A DNA stretch of 64,000 nt, from contig OZ271856.1 in assembly GCA_965601975.1 (NCBI GenBank), positions 372,001 through 436,000 on the forward strand, read 5' to 3'. The notes beneath the pieces are model-generated. The model saw only the letters and a program-made list of their open reading frames with translations, was not told where the DNA came from and did no database searches. This DNA is from JANQIO01 sp965601975 (GTDB lineage Bacteria > Pseudomonadota > Gammaproteobacteria > Pseudomonadales > Halieaceae). Position numbers and translations under genes: made by a program. Numbering within the stretch: position 1 is the first letter of the stretch; every line of letters begins with the position of its first letter. Shown in pieces: positions 53,148 to 61,850 of the stretch.

Positions 53148-53975
53148 TCAGTTGGGTTCCGCCTGGCAGGTGGGGCAGTAGTAGAGGCGCCGGGAGTTCG
53201 ACTCGATGCGCTGGATTTCCGATTGGCAGCGATAGCAGGGCAGCCCGGCGCGGCCGAATGCCGAAAAACGCGTTTTCTCGCGGGGCAGGCCCTGGCGCTT
53301 GAGGGCGGTGGCCAGGCGCGGCTTGTTGGTAATGCCGCCGGTCGCATAGCTGCGTTGGCTGATTTCCAGGGTGCTGCGCGCCAGTTGCCCGCGTTCACCG
53401 CGAGAGAGTTGCGCGGGCTTCAGGTCCGGGTGCAGGCCGGCATCAAACAGGATTTCCGCACGCAGGTAGTTGCCGATGCCGGCGATAAAGGACTGGTCGA
53501 GATACAGCGCTGCCAGTGAGCGTCGCCGGAATCGATCCTCATCCAGCCGGTCGGCGATATTCCGCCAGGTCAGCGCCGGGTTGAGAATATCCGGACCGAT
53601 GCGTTGCAGGAACGGGTGTTGCTCAATTTCTTCGGTAGGCCAGACGCTGATATCCGACGCGCTGTAGAGCAGCGCGCTGTGAGTGTCCGTGTGCAGGGCC
53701 AGGCGCAGCGACCGATTGGTCTTTGGCAGCTTTCCGCGCCGGCTGATCTTCCACACCCCGTACAGCTGGTTGTGGGAGTAGATGGACCAGCCGTGCTCGA
53801 AGTGGGTGAGCAGCGCTTTGCCCCGGGTCTCCAGCCCTGTGACACGATGTCCCTGCAAGTCTTTTGCGTAGCGCCTCAGCCTCGGCAACCCGAACTTTAC
53901 GGACTCAACGCACTTGTCTTGCAGCACCTCGGCGATGCGGTCTGCCGCGCGGCGAATTTCTGGTCCTTCAGGCAT
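53148..53975 (-). CDS. nei: Endonuclease VIII (Nei) DNA glycosylase
   Basis: 275 residues. It excises oxidised pyrimidines and has AP lyase activity. The N-terminus MPEGPEIRRAADRIAEVLQ provides the catalytic Pro and Glu; GKALLTHFEHGWSIYSHNQL, PFLQRIGPDIL and FIAGIGNYLRAEILFDAGLH match E. coli Nei. The C-terminal zinc finger is CYRCQSEIQR...CPTC. The gap to the photolyase gene is 36 bases; both may be in one transcript. Confidence 0.95.
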   Translation of the reverse strand: MPEGPEIRRAADRIAEVLQDKCVESVKFGLPRLRRYAKDLQGHRVTGLETRGKALLTHFEHGWSIYSHNQLYGVWKISRRGKLPKTNRSLRLALHTDTHSALLYSASDISVWPTEEIEQHPFLQRIGPDILNPALTWRNIADRLDEDRFRRRSLAALYLDQSFIAGIGNYLRAEILFDAGLHPDLKPAQLSRGERGQLARSTLEISQRSYATGGITNKPRLATALKRQGLPREKTRFSAFGRAGLPCYRCQSEIQRIESNSRRLYYCPTCQAEPN

Positions 53976-54087
53976 TTACTTTCCCGTTCGTTTAAAGGAA
54001 AAAGTACGTGGCAGTTCACACAATGGACCAAGCGCTTGTTCGCGTTGAGAGCAATTCGCTATTCTGCCCGCAAGTAAGGAGGCGCTT

Positions 54088-55893
54088 ATGCGCTGGGCGG
54101 TGCTGCTGTTGGTGGTGCTGGCGTTTGCCGGCCCCGTGCGTGCAACAGAGTTTGAAGTAGAAAGCCTGGAACAGGCCGTGGAGTTGCACGGAGTCTGGCG
54201 CTTTCGCGCGGGCGACAATCTGCGCTGGGCCGACCCTACACTGAGCCACGGCCAGTGGGACAATATTCGCGTCCCCAGGGACTGGCGCCGGCAGGGCCAC
54301 GAGAACCTGACCGGCATGGCCTGGTACCGCGCCAGGATCCAGCTCGACATGAACAATCCCCAGGTCGCCGATCGATTGCACCAGCTGGGGATTGCCATGG
54401 GCAAGGTGCACAGTGCCTATGAACTCTATGTCGGCGGGCAGCTCCTGGGCGGCGCCGGCAGGCTGCCACCGGACCCATTGCCGGTGTCCGACCAGAAGCG
54501 CATCTATTCGATCCCGCCGGATGCCGTGGCGGAAGACGGCACGCTGCTGGTGGCGGTGAGGGTGTGGCGCCACCCCACGCTTGGTCGCTCCAGTACCTCG
54601 GGCCTGTTCGAAGGGTCGTTTGCGATCGGCGAGGTTTTCGACCTGACCAAGCTGGTCTGGTTCAGTGAGTCCGTCCTGCTCATGCTGGTCATCATCTACC
54701 TCGGCTTTGGCCTGTACCACCTGTACCTTTACGCCCGCAATCGCCGGCTGCCCGAGTTTCTCTGGTTTGGCCTGGTGGCCTGCCTGGTCGCCGTCTATAC
54801 CCTGGAGATCAGCCAGTGGAAGCACGTTGTGGGGTGGCTGTCGGACGTGCCCTACATGGTGCACAAGAAGATCGAGTACAGCGTCATCTATATATTGCCC
54901 GCGTTGGGGCTGCAGTTGCTGGCCTGCCTGCTGCGGGTCACGCCGCCCAAGTGGTTCAAGTTTTACCAGTATGGGTTCGTGGCATTTTCAGGGCTGGCCC
55001 TGCTGGTCCCGGGCTATAACGTGCTGGTGTACTCCCTGTTCTACTGGCAGCTCTATGTGATTCCCGGTCTGGTGGCGACCCTGGTGCTCGTGGTCTGGTT
55101 CGCGGCGCGGGGCAACGAAGAAGCGCAAACCATGACCCTGGGCTGGGGCGTGTTCCTGTTCTGCGCCCTCAACGACATCATGGTGGCGCAGGGCGCCGTG
55201 GCGAACCCCCGGCTGCTCTCCATCGGTTTCGTGGCGATATTTGTGAGCATGGCGGTGTCGCTGGCCAACCGTTTCACGCGCATGTACAACCACCTGGACG
55301 GGGAAGTGCAGCAGCGCACCATCGAGCTGGAGCGCACCAATGAGAAACTGGTCGAGGCCGCGCGACTCGACACCCTGACCGGGCTTCTCAACCGGCGCGG
55401 TTTCGCCGACGCCGTGGAAGGCGAGATCTCACGCTCTGCACGCACCGGCAGGGAGTTCGTGGTCATGATGGGCGATATCGACCGTTTCAAGGTCTGCAAC
55501 GACCGCTTCGGTCACGCCTGCGGTGATTACGTTTTGCAGGAAACTGCCAGGCTGCTCAGCGAGCAACTGCGCGATGTGGATACCATCGCGCGCTGGGGCG
55601 GCGAAGAGTTCATCTTCCTGCTGCCGGAAACTTCCGTCGAGGGCGGCCGCATCCTGGCCGAGAAACTGCGCGTGGTGCTGGAGCACTCCCACTTCACCTA
55701 CGAAGGCAACGTGCTGTCCCTGACCATCACCATCGGCGTCGCCGCCTTCCGCCGCGGCATGAGCCTGGAGGACTGCCTGTCACGGGCCGACGCCGCGCTT
55801 TACGCCGGCAAGCAGGGGGGGCGCAACCAGGTGGTGGTCGAAGACGGCCAGCTCAGCCTCGGTGCCACCGACGGGCTGCCCAGCGGCATCTAG
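54088..55893 (+). CDS. Diguanylate cyclase with periplasmic sensor and seven-helix membrane domain
   Basis: 601 residues. Signal peptide (LLLVVLAFAGPVRA), then a periplasmic beta-sandwich sensor region (about 20-185, HGVWRFRAGDNLRW, YVGGQLLGGAGRLPPDP), then about seven membrane helices (about 190-405), a short coiled coil, and a GGDEF domain. The active site is GGEEF (about 503-507) and the inhibitory I-site RDVD sits exactly five residues before it. The enzyme makes cyclic-di-GMP and should be feedback-inhibited. The layout is that of 7TMR-DISM cyclases. The ligand is unknown. It is followed by a small AraC-type gene. Confidence 0.92.
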   Translation: MRWAVLLLVVLAFAGPVRATEFEVESLEQAVELHGVWRFRAGDNLRWADPTLSHGQWDNIRVPRDWRRQGHENLTGMAWYRARIQLDMNNPQVADRLHQLGIAMGKVHSAYELYVGGQLLGGAGRLPPDPLPVSDQKRIYSIPPDAVAEDGTLLVAVRVWRHPTLGRSSTSGLFEGSFAIGEVFDLTKLVWFSESVLLMLVIIYLGFGLYHLYLYARNRRLPEFLWFGLVACLVAVYTLEISQWKHVVGWLSDVPYMVHKKIEYSVIYILPALGLQLLACLLRVTPPKWFKFYQYGFVAFSGLALLVPGYNVLVYSLFYWQLYVIPGLVATLVLVVWFAARGNEEAQTMTLGWGVFLFCALNDIMVAQGAVANPRLLSIGFVAIFVSMAVSLANRFTRMYNHLDGEVQQRTIELERTNEKLVEAARLDTLTGLLNRRGFADAVEGEISRSARTGREFVVMMGDIDRFKVCNDRFGHACGDYVLQETARLLSEQLRDVDTIARWGGEEFIFLLPETSVEGGRILAEKLRVVLEHSHFTYEGNVLSLTITIGVAAFRRGMSLEDCLSRADAALYAGKQGGRNQVVVEDGQLSLGATDGLPSGI

Positions 55894-55987
55894 CTCGCGC
55901 GCATTTGGTGTCAAACCCTGCCTGCTCCCCGCGGCGGCGGTCTATAGTGAGTAGTACCGATCGCCAACGCTAGAGCAAGGGAATGCC

Positions 55988-56368
55988 ATGGCAGTGCGAA
56001 TACTCCCCCGCCGAGGGAAATCTCGGCTTATGCGCCGGCGCGTGCTTCACGTGCTGTTGCTTTCAGATCTCGAACGCGTCAATGCCACACGGGTTGCACA
56101 GACGCTCTGCGTGTCGCCCAGTACGCTGCGGCGCCGTCTGCGGGATGAATCCACCAGCTACCAGCAGCTGCTCGACCAGGTCAGGCGCTACCGCTGCGAG
56201 AAAACCCTCGCCCGGCGCTGGCTCCCCGGCAAATGCCTGGCAGGCCAACTGGGCTTCAGTCAGCCCAACAGCTTCTACCGGGCCTTCGGCCGCTGGACCG
56301 GCATGACCTATACCCAGTACAAGCGTATCTGTCGAGGTTCTGCGAATCCCGCTCAGCCGTTATACTGA
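55988..56368 (+). CDS. Mini AraC-type DNA-binding protein
   Basis: 126 residues: only the AraC double helix-turn-helix (VSPSTLRRRLRDESTSYQQL, and LAGQLGFSQPNSFYRAFGRW followed by TGMTYTQYKR), preceded by a basic tail of about 30 residues. Full AraC regulators carry an extra sensor domain; this is either a shortened relative or a stand-alone form. It lies between the cyclase and lemA. A shorter reading frame from 55983 in another phase was rejected because the family likeness is in this phase. Confidence 0.8.
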   Translation: MAVRILPRRGKSRLMRRRVLHVLLLSDLERVNATRVAQTLCVSPSTLRRRLRDESTSYQQLLDQVRRYRCEKTLARRWLPGKCLAGQLGFSQPNSFYRAFGRWTGMTYTQYKRICRGSANPAQPLY

Positions 56369-56397
56369 GACCGTGTTCATGCAGAACGGGTTGTGCC

Positions 56398-56994
56398 ATG
56401 GATGTCTCCAGTATTGTCTTTTGGCTGGTGCTGTTGGGCCTCGCCGGTTACATCATCGCGATTTACAACCGCCTGGTGGCGCTGAAGAATCGTTTCCAGA
56501 ATGCGTTTTCGCAGATCGAGGTGCAGCTCAAGCGCCGCTATGACCTGATCCCCAACCTGGTCGAGGTGGCAAAGGGCTACATGTCCCATGAACGCGAAAC
56601 CCTCGATGCCGTCATCTCCGCGCGCAACAACGCCGCGGCGGTGCTCAAGGCCATCAGCGAGGCGGGCGCGGGCGGCGCCGAGATGGGACAGCTCGCCCTT
56701 GCGGAATCCTCACTGGGGAAGGCGCTGGGTGCGCTCAACGTGACCATGGAAGCCTACCCCGACCTGAAGGCCAGCGAGAACATGACGCAGCTGAGCGAGG
56801 AGATCACCACCACGGAAAACCGCGTCGCTTTCTCCCGGCAGGGTTACAACGACGCCGTGACCGCCTACAACACCTATCGGCAGAGCTTCCCGCCCGTCGT
56901 CCTGGCGCCCACATTCGGGCACCCCACGGATGCGGAGCTGCTGGAATTTGCCGATTCCGCAGAGATACAGGCGGCACCGAAGGTCAGCTTCTGA
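56398..56994 (+). CDS. lemA: LemA family protein
   Basis: 198 residues from ATG 56398. One N-terminal membrane helix (SIVFWLVLLGLAGYIIAIYN), then the helical LemA domain with the conserved YNRLVALKNRFQNAFSQIEV, QLKRRYDLIPNLVEVAKGY and TENRVAFSRQGYNDAVTAYN. LemA is an inner-membrane protein of unknown exact role, nearly always found next to an HtpX-like protease, as here. The M48 gene starts 14 bases later. Confidence 0.95.
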   Translation: MDVSSIVFWLVLLGLAGYIIAIYNRLVALKNRFQNAFSQIEVQLKRRYDLIPNLVEVAKGYMSHERETLDAVISARNNAAAVLKAISEAGAGGAEMGQLALAESSLGKALGALNVTMEAYPDLKASENMTQLSEEITTTENRVAFSRQGYNDAVTAYNTYRQSFPPVVLAPTFGHPTDAELLEFADSAEIQAAPKVSF

Positions 56995-57008
56995 CCGCCT
57001 GACACCCC

Positions 57009-58973
57009 GTGGATTTTTACGCGGCCCAGGACCTGGCCCGGCGTAACAGCCGCTGGCTGCTCCTTGCCTTCATAATTGCCGTGCTGGTGCTGATCGGCAT
57101 CACCAATGTGCTGGTCGCAGGCGTCGTCTTCTTTTCCGACTTCAGACAGACGTCGGGCCAGCTCGACCTGGGTGCCTTCAAGGCGGCATTCTCCTGGGAG
57201 CGTTTCGGCTTCATCAGCTTTGCGGTGACCAGTACCGTCTTCGTCGTGGTGCTGTTCAAGTGGGCCCAACTGTCCGCCGGCGGCAAGGTCGTGGCGGAGC
57301 ACCTGGGGGGTGAGCGGATTCTGCCCCACACCGAAAACCGGGAACAGCGCCGCTGCCTGAACGTGGTTGAGGAGATGGCGCTGGCGGCGGGCCTGCCGGT
57401 GCCGCCCGTCTATCTGCTGCCGACCGAGCGGGGCATCAACGCCTTCGCCGCCGGCACCTCGCCGGCGGACGCGGTCATCGGTATCACCCAGGGCAGCCTG
57501 GACCGGTTCAACCGTGAGCAGCTGCAGGGAGTCGTGGCGCACGAGTACAGTCATATTCTCAACGGCGATATGCGACTCAATATTCGCCTGGCGGCACTGC
57601 TCAAGGGCATTACCTTTATCGGTGACGTCGGCGAAGTGATCCTGCGCGGCGGTAGCCGGCGCAACCGGCGCTACAGCAGCGCCGACGTCAAAATCTCCTA
57701 TCCGACTATCGTCGCCGGCCTCGGACTTTACCTCGTCGGCCTGCTGGGCGGGATATTCGCCGGCCTGATCAAGGCGGCGGTCAGCCGCCAGCGCGAGCAC
57801 CTGGCAGACGCTTCGGCGGTGCAGTTCACGCGCAATCCCAAGGGTGTGGCAGACGCCCTCAAGGTCATCGGTGGTCATATCCCCGGCTCAGTGATTGTGG
57901 AGGTGCACGCCAACGAGCTCTCGCATATTTTCTTCGGCCAGATCGGCAGCCCGCTGCTGCTCTGGTTCAAGACCCATCCGCCGCTGCCGGAGCGGATTCG
58001 GCGTATCGAACCCGACTGGGACGGCCAGTACATTCACCCGGATCCGGAGGAGGCCTACAAGGGCACCCAGGCGGACCAGCTTCGGCGCGAACAGCACGAG
58101 CGCGCCGCCGGTGTGGCAACCGCCGCGGTCATAGCCGGCGCCGTGATGGGTGGCGCCGAAGACGCTGAGTTTTCCCCGGCGCCCCCTGTGGAGGAGCCTG
58201 CGGAAAACCCCGCAGCTGCCATGCCGACGTCACTGTCGGACCAGGCACACGATCCATTTGGTTCACACGCCGTGGCGCTTGGCCTGTTGCTGGCCGCCGA
58301 GGCGGACGTTCGCGAAAACCAGTACCAGCTGATCGAGGCCAGTGGCGTGCGCGGGCTGGCGACGACCACGCGACAGCTCTACCCGGAGATCGAAGCGCTG
58401 CCGCGGGACATGCGGCTTTCGCTGCTGGAGCTGAGCCTGCCGGCCCTGAAGTGCATGTCGCCGCCCCAGTACAAGACCTTCAAGGAAACCATGCTCAAGG
58501 TCACCCGGGCGGACAACAAGGTCGACCTGTACGAATGGTGCCTCTACCAGGTGGTGCGGCATTACCTGGATCCGGAATTCATCCAGGTCACACCCAGCAA
58601 GCCTCGCCACCGCAAGCCGGTACACGTGCGACAATCTTTTCGCACGGTGGTCTCGGTGCTGGCCTGGCACGGTCACGACAATGATGAGGACCGCGAGGCG
58701 GCCTTTACCCGCGGTGTAGAAAGCGTGGGACTGTACAACCTGAACCTGAGACCACTGGAAGAATGCAGCGTGGCGGAGTTCAGCAAGGCCGTAAACCAGC
58801 TGGCCGATTGCTACCCCCTGCTCAAGCCCCGGTTGCTGAAGGGCATGGCGAAATGTGCCGCCCTCGATGGCGAGCTGCTGCCGCGGGAGGTGGAAATCCT
58901 GGTGGCGGTGGCAGCGGTGATGGACTGCCCGGTGCCGGCCTCCATTCGCGCCAGTACCGAAATCCCCGAGTAA
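57009..58973 (+). CDS. M48 (HtpX-like) zinc metalloprotease with long C-terminal extension
   Basis: 654 residues from GTG 57009. Two N-terminal membrane helices, the protease domain with the zinc motif VAHEYSHILNGD (HEYSH about 178-182), a further membrane segment and the third ligand Glu in SRQREHLADASAVQF. Typical HtpX is under 300 residues; the last 300 residues are an extra region with a Pro-rich linker and an acidic helical part (KVTRADNKVDLYEWCLYQVV, KCAALDGELLPREVEILVAV) that resembles the TerB-like helical fold. Presumably it acts in membrane-protein quality control. Pairs with LemA. Confidence 0.9.
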   Translation: MDFYAAQDLARRNSRWLLLAFIIAVLVLIGITNVLVAGVVFFSDFRQTSGQLDLGAFKAAFSWERFGFISFAVTSTVFVVVLFKWAQLSAGGKVVAEHLGGERILPHTENREQRRCLNVVEEMALAAGLPVPPVYLLPTERGINAFAAGTSPADAVIGITQGSLDRFNREQLQGVVAHEYSHILNGDMRLNIRLAALLKGITFIGDVGEVILRGGSRRNRRYSSADVKISYPTIVAGLGLYLVGLLGGIFAGLIKAAVSRQREHLADASAVQFTRNPKGVADALKVIGGHIPGSVIVEVHANELSHIFFGQIGSPLLLWFKTHPPLPERIRRIEPDWDGQYIHPDPEEAYKGTQADQLRREQHERAAGVATAAVIAGAVMGGAEDAEFSPAPPVEEPAENPAAAMPTSLSDQAHDPFGSHAVALGLLLAAEADVRENQYQLIEASGVRGLATTTRQLYPEIEALPRDMRLSLLELSLPALKCMSPPQYKTFKETMLKVTRADNKVDLYEWCLYQVVRHYLDPEFIQVTPSKPRHRKPVHVRQSFRTVVSVLAWHGHDNDEDREAAFTRGVESVGLYNLNLRPLEECSVAEFSKAVNQLADCYPLLKPRLLKGMAKCAALDGELLPREVEILVAVAAVMDCPVPASIRASTEIPE

Positions 58974-58985
58974 GCAGTCGGGTCG

Positions 58986-60113
58986 CTAGCGCTCGTCGGC
59001 GACCTGCAGCACGATCTTGCCCCTCACCTCGCCGGCCTCGATCAGCCGATGGGCCTCGGCGGCCTCTTCCAGCGGCATGTGCCGCCAGATGTGCGGGTCG
59101 ATGTTCTCTTTCAGCGCCAGCGCGAACAGGGCGGCCAGGTCCTCGCGAAACCAGTCGGGATGCGCTTCGCGCTCGTCCTGTATCGAATAGAAGCTGACCC
59201 GCTTGTCCTGCTCGGGAAACCAGTCCCACCGCTTTTGCTGCCAGAGCACGCGCAGGAACTGAAGGCCGATGGCCCAGCGGCTGCTCTCTTCGAGGCTCGC
59301 TTCGTAGAGTCCATACTTGACCAGCAGGCCGCCGGGGGAAAGCACGGAATAGGAGCGCGCAAAGTTCTCCACCCCTATGGCGTCGAAAGCCACGTCCACA
59401 CCCCGGCCGTCGGTGGCGGTCATCACGCGCTCGACGAAATCCTCGGTCCTGTAGTCGATGGGCACGACGCCGAGTTCGCGGACGTAGTCCTGTTTCGCCG
59501 CTGAGGCGGTGCCGTACATGGTCAGTCCCGCGGACTTGCCCAGCTGCGCCAGCGCCGTGCCCACGGCGCCGCTGGCGCCGTGAATCAATACAGTCTGCCC
59601 TTCCGTGACTTCGGCGACCCGGTGCAGCATCTGGTAGGCGGTCAGGTAGGACAGCACCAGCACCACCGCTTCATCTGCGGGCAGGCCATCGGGTACCGGC
59701 ACCACGCTCGCGGCCGGCCTGATGGCGTACTCGGTATAGGCGCCCCAGACGGTGAGGTCGGCGACGCGGTCGCCGACCCTGACAGTGTCGACCCCCTCAC
59801 CCAGTGCATCGACCACGCCCACCAGGTCGTAGCCGGGCGGGTAGGGGAGTGTGTCGTCCACACCGGGATACAGCCCCTTGCGCACCATGACATCGGTAAA
59901 TGAAGCGCTGGCGGTCAGCACCCGCAGCCGGACGTCACCGGGCCCCGGTTCAGGTAGCGGCGAGGACTCGACCAGCCGCAGGACTTCCGGGTCGCCGGCC
60001 TCGGTGATCAGTATCTGCCGGTAGCTGGATTCCGGCGGGCCGCCCCCCGAGGCGACCGTCTGCGCAGTCGCGAAGCTGAACAAAAGGGGCAAAACGGGGC
60101 TGATTGCCAGCAT
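58986..60113 (-). CDS. Zinc-independent MDR (quinone oxidoreductase-like) enzyme with a signal peptide
   Basis: 375 residues. The N-terminus MLAISPVLPLLFSFATAQTV looks like a cleavable signal peptide, which is odd for this family. The rest is a medium-chain dehydrogenase/reductase: groES-like part (ASASFTDVMVRKGLYPGVDD, GYDLVGVVDALGEGVDTVRV), and the NAD(P)-binding Rossmann part (TVLIHGASGAVGTALAQLGK, VAFDAIGVENF). No structural-zinc Cys cluster is seen. The start at 60113 is 43 bases from the pyrK start on the other strand; an internal start would remove the signal sequence and cannot be excluded. Confidence 0.8.
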   Translation of the reverse strand: MLAISPVLPLLFSFATAQTVASGGGPPESSYRQILITEAGDPEVLRLVESSPLPEPGPGDVRLRVLTASASFTDVMVRKGLYPGVDDTLPYPPGYDLVGVVDALGEGVDTVRVGDRVADLTVWGAYTEYAIRPAASVVPVPDGLPADEAVVLVLSYLTAYQMLHRVAEVTEGQTVLIHGASGAVGTALAQLGKSAGLTMYGTASAAKQDYVRELGVVPIDYRTEDFVERVMTATDGRGVDVAFDAIGVENFARSYSVLSPGGLLVKYGLYEASLEESSRWAIGLQFLRVLWQQKRWDWFPEQDKRVSFYSIQDEREAHPDWFREDLAALFALALKENIDPHIWRHMPLEEAAEAHRLIEAGEVRGKIVLQVADER

Positions 60114-60156
60114 TCGAGTGTCCGGTGGTCAGGGCTCTTTGGTATGATAGCGCGCC

Positions 60157-60924
60157 ATGAAATACCTGCGCACACGCATTACTGAAGTCCTCCGACCCGC
60201 CCCCAACTACTTCCTTCTCAGATTCGCCGGCGACGAACCGATTCCCGCCCGTCCGGGTGAGTTTGTCATGGTGCGAGGGGAGTGGGGTGTTCACCCGGTC
60301 TTGCCGCGGGCGTTCTCGCTGGTGGAGTGCGGCGAGTTCGGCTCCATCATCGTGAAGCCCATCGGCGAGGGCACCCAATTGCTGGCAGATATGGAGGTCG
60401 GGGACCTGCTGACGGTATTTGGTCCCCTTGGCAACGGGTATGACATGGATAACGACGGGCGCCGGCCGGTCCTGGTGGCCGGTGGAGTCGGAGTGGCGCC
60501 GCTGCTGTACCTGGCCCGGGAGTTTCACGCCGCGGGAACCCGCGCCGTGTTCATCTACGGCGGGCGCACCGAAGACGACCTGCCCCTGTCCGAGGAGATC
60601 GCGGAAATCGCCGATCTGGTGGTGACCACGGAGAACGGCGGACGCGGCGAGAAGGGCCGCGTCACCGCGCCGCTGGAGCGGCTGCTGGCGGAAGACCCCA
60701 ACAGCATCGTCTACAGCTGCGGCCCCGACGGCATGCTCCACGCGGTATCCAATGTGTCGCAGGCGGTGGGCGTGCCCTGCCAGCTGGCCCTGGAAGCGCC
60801 GATGGCCTGCGGCATGGGGACCTGCAAGGGCTGCGCAGTCATGGGCACGGACGGGGTCTACAAATACGTCTGTTACGACGGCCCGGTATTCGAGGCGGCG
60901 GATATCTTCGAGGCGGCCTCGTGA
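60157..60924 (+). CDS. pyrK: Dihydroorotate dehydrogenase electron transfer subunit (PyrK type)
   Basis: 255 residues. FAD domain with HPVLPRAFSLVE, NAD domain with GPLGNGYDMD, VLVAGGVGVAPLLYLA, and the C-terminal [2Fe-2S] ligand cluster CGMGTCKGC and a distal Cys (YVCYDG). It passes electrons from PyrD to NAD+. A GTGA overlap with pyrD (60921-60924) shows translational coupling. The upstream TATGAT is a plausible -10. Confidence 0.93.
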   Translation: MKYLRTRITEVLRPAPNYFLLRFAGDEPIPARPGEFVMVRGEWGVHPVLPRAFSLVECGEFGSIIVKPIGEGTQLLADMEVGDLLTVFGPLGNGYDMDNDGRRPVLVAGGVGVAPLLYLAREFHAAGTRAVFIYGGRTEDDLPLSEEIAEIADLVVTTENGGRGEKGRVTAPLERLLAEDPNSIVYSCGPDGMLHAVSNVSQAVGVPCQLALEAPMACGMGTCKGCAVMGTDGVYKYVCYDGPVFEAADIFEAAS

Positions 60925-61838
60925 GCGAACGGCTGCAGGCCACGCTGGGGTCCCTGTCCCTCAAGAATCCCTTTATCAATGCCTCGGGTACCTACGGCTA
61001 CGCCGTCGAGTACGCGGACTTTGTCGACGTGGCGGCATTGGGCGGCGTCAGCGTGAAAGGGATTTCCCTGGATCCCCGTCCCGGCAACGCGCCGCCGCGC
61101 ACGGCGGAAACCGCCGCCGGCATGCTCAATTCCATCGGCCTCGCCAATATCGGGATCGATGCGTTCATCGGCGAGACCATGCCGCGGCTGCGGGAGCTGG
61201 GTGTCACGGTGATCGTCAACACCTTCGCCACCTCGGTGGAGGATTTTGTCGAGCTGGCGCGCCGCTTCGACGAGGTCGAGGGCGTCGCCGCCCTGGAACT
61301 GAATATCTCCTGTCCCAACGTGCATGCCGGCGGCATGCACTTCGGTGTGTCCGGCGCCGCGGCAGGTGAGGTGACGTCCGCGGTGCGCGCGGCGACGCAG
61401 CTGCCATTGATGGTCAAGCTGTCGCCGGAAGCGGGTGATATCTGCGAGGTGGCGCGAGCGGTCGAGGCCGCCGGCGCCGATGTCATCACCATGATCAACA
61501 CCATTCGCGGCATGGTGATCGATGTGGATCGCCGCCGGCCCATGCTGGGCCAGAAGATGGGCGGTATGTCCGGCCCCGCACTGAAGCCGCTGGCGGTGCG
61601 TATGGTCTACGAGGTGTTCCAGCAGGTGTCGATCCCCATCATCGGCATGGGCGGCATCGGCAGCCTGCGCGATGCGCTGGAATTCTTCATGGCGGGCAGC
61701 GCCGCGGTGCAGGTGGGTACCGCCAACTACGCGGAGCCGGGTATCAGCCTGCGGCTGGCGGAGGAACTGGACGCCTGGCTCGCCGAGCGCGACCTTACTC
61801 TCCCGGAGATTGTCGGCGCGGCCCAGGATCCTGCCTGA
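60921..61838 (+). CDS. pyrD: Dihydroorotate dehydrogenase, class 1B catalytic subunit
   Basis: 305 residues from GTG 60921. FMN TIM barrel of the class 1 type with the catalytic Cys in LELNISCPNVHAGG, FINASGTYGYAVEY at the start, MVKLSPEAGDICEVARAVE, NTIRGMVIDVDRRRPML, GGMSGPALKPLAVRMVYEV and GMGGIGSLRDALEF. Class 1B enzymes work as PyrD2-PyrK2 and use NAD+. It lacks the membrane helix of the class 2 enzyme usual in gammaproteobacteria. Pyrimidine synthesis, fourth step. Confidence 0.94.
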   Translation: MSERLQATLGSLSLKNPFINASGTYGYAVEYADFVDVAALGGVSVKGISLDPRPGNAPPRTAETAAGMLNSIGLANIGIDAFIGETMPRLRELGVTVIVNTFATSVEDFVELARRFDEVEGVAALELNISCPNVHAGGMHFGVSGAAAGEVTSAVRAATQLPLMVKLSPEAGDICEVARAVEAAGADVITMINTIRGMVIDVDRRRPMLGQKMGGMSGPALKPLAVRMVYEVFQQVSIPIIGMGGIGSLRDALEFFMAGSAAVQVGTANYAEPGISLRLAEELDAWLAERDLTLPEIVGAAQDPA

Positions 61839-61850
61839 GCCGCCCGGGAC

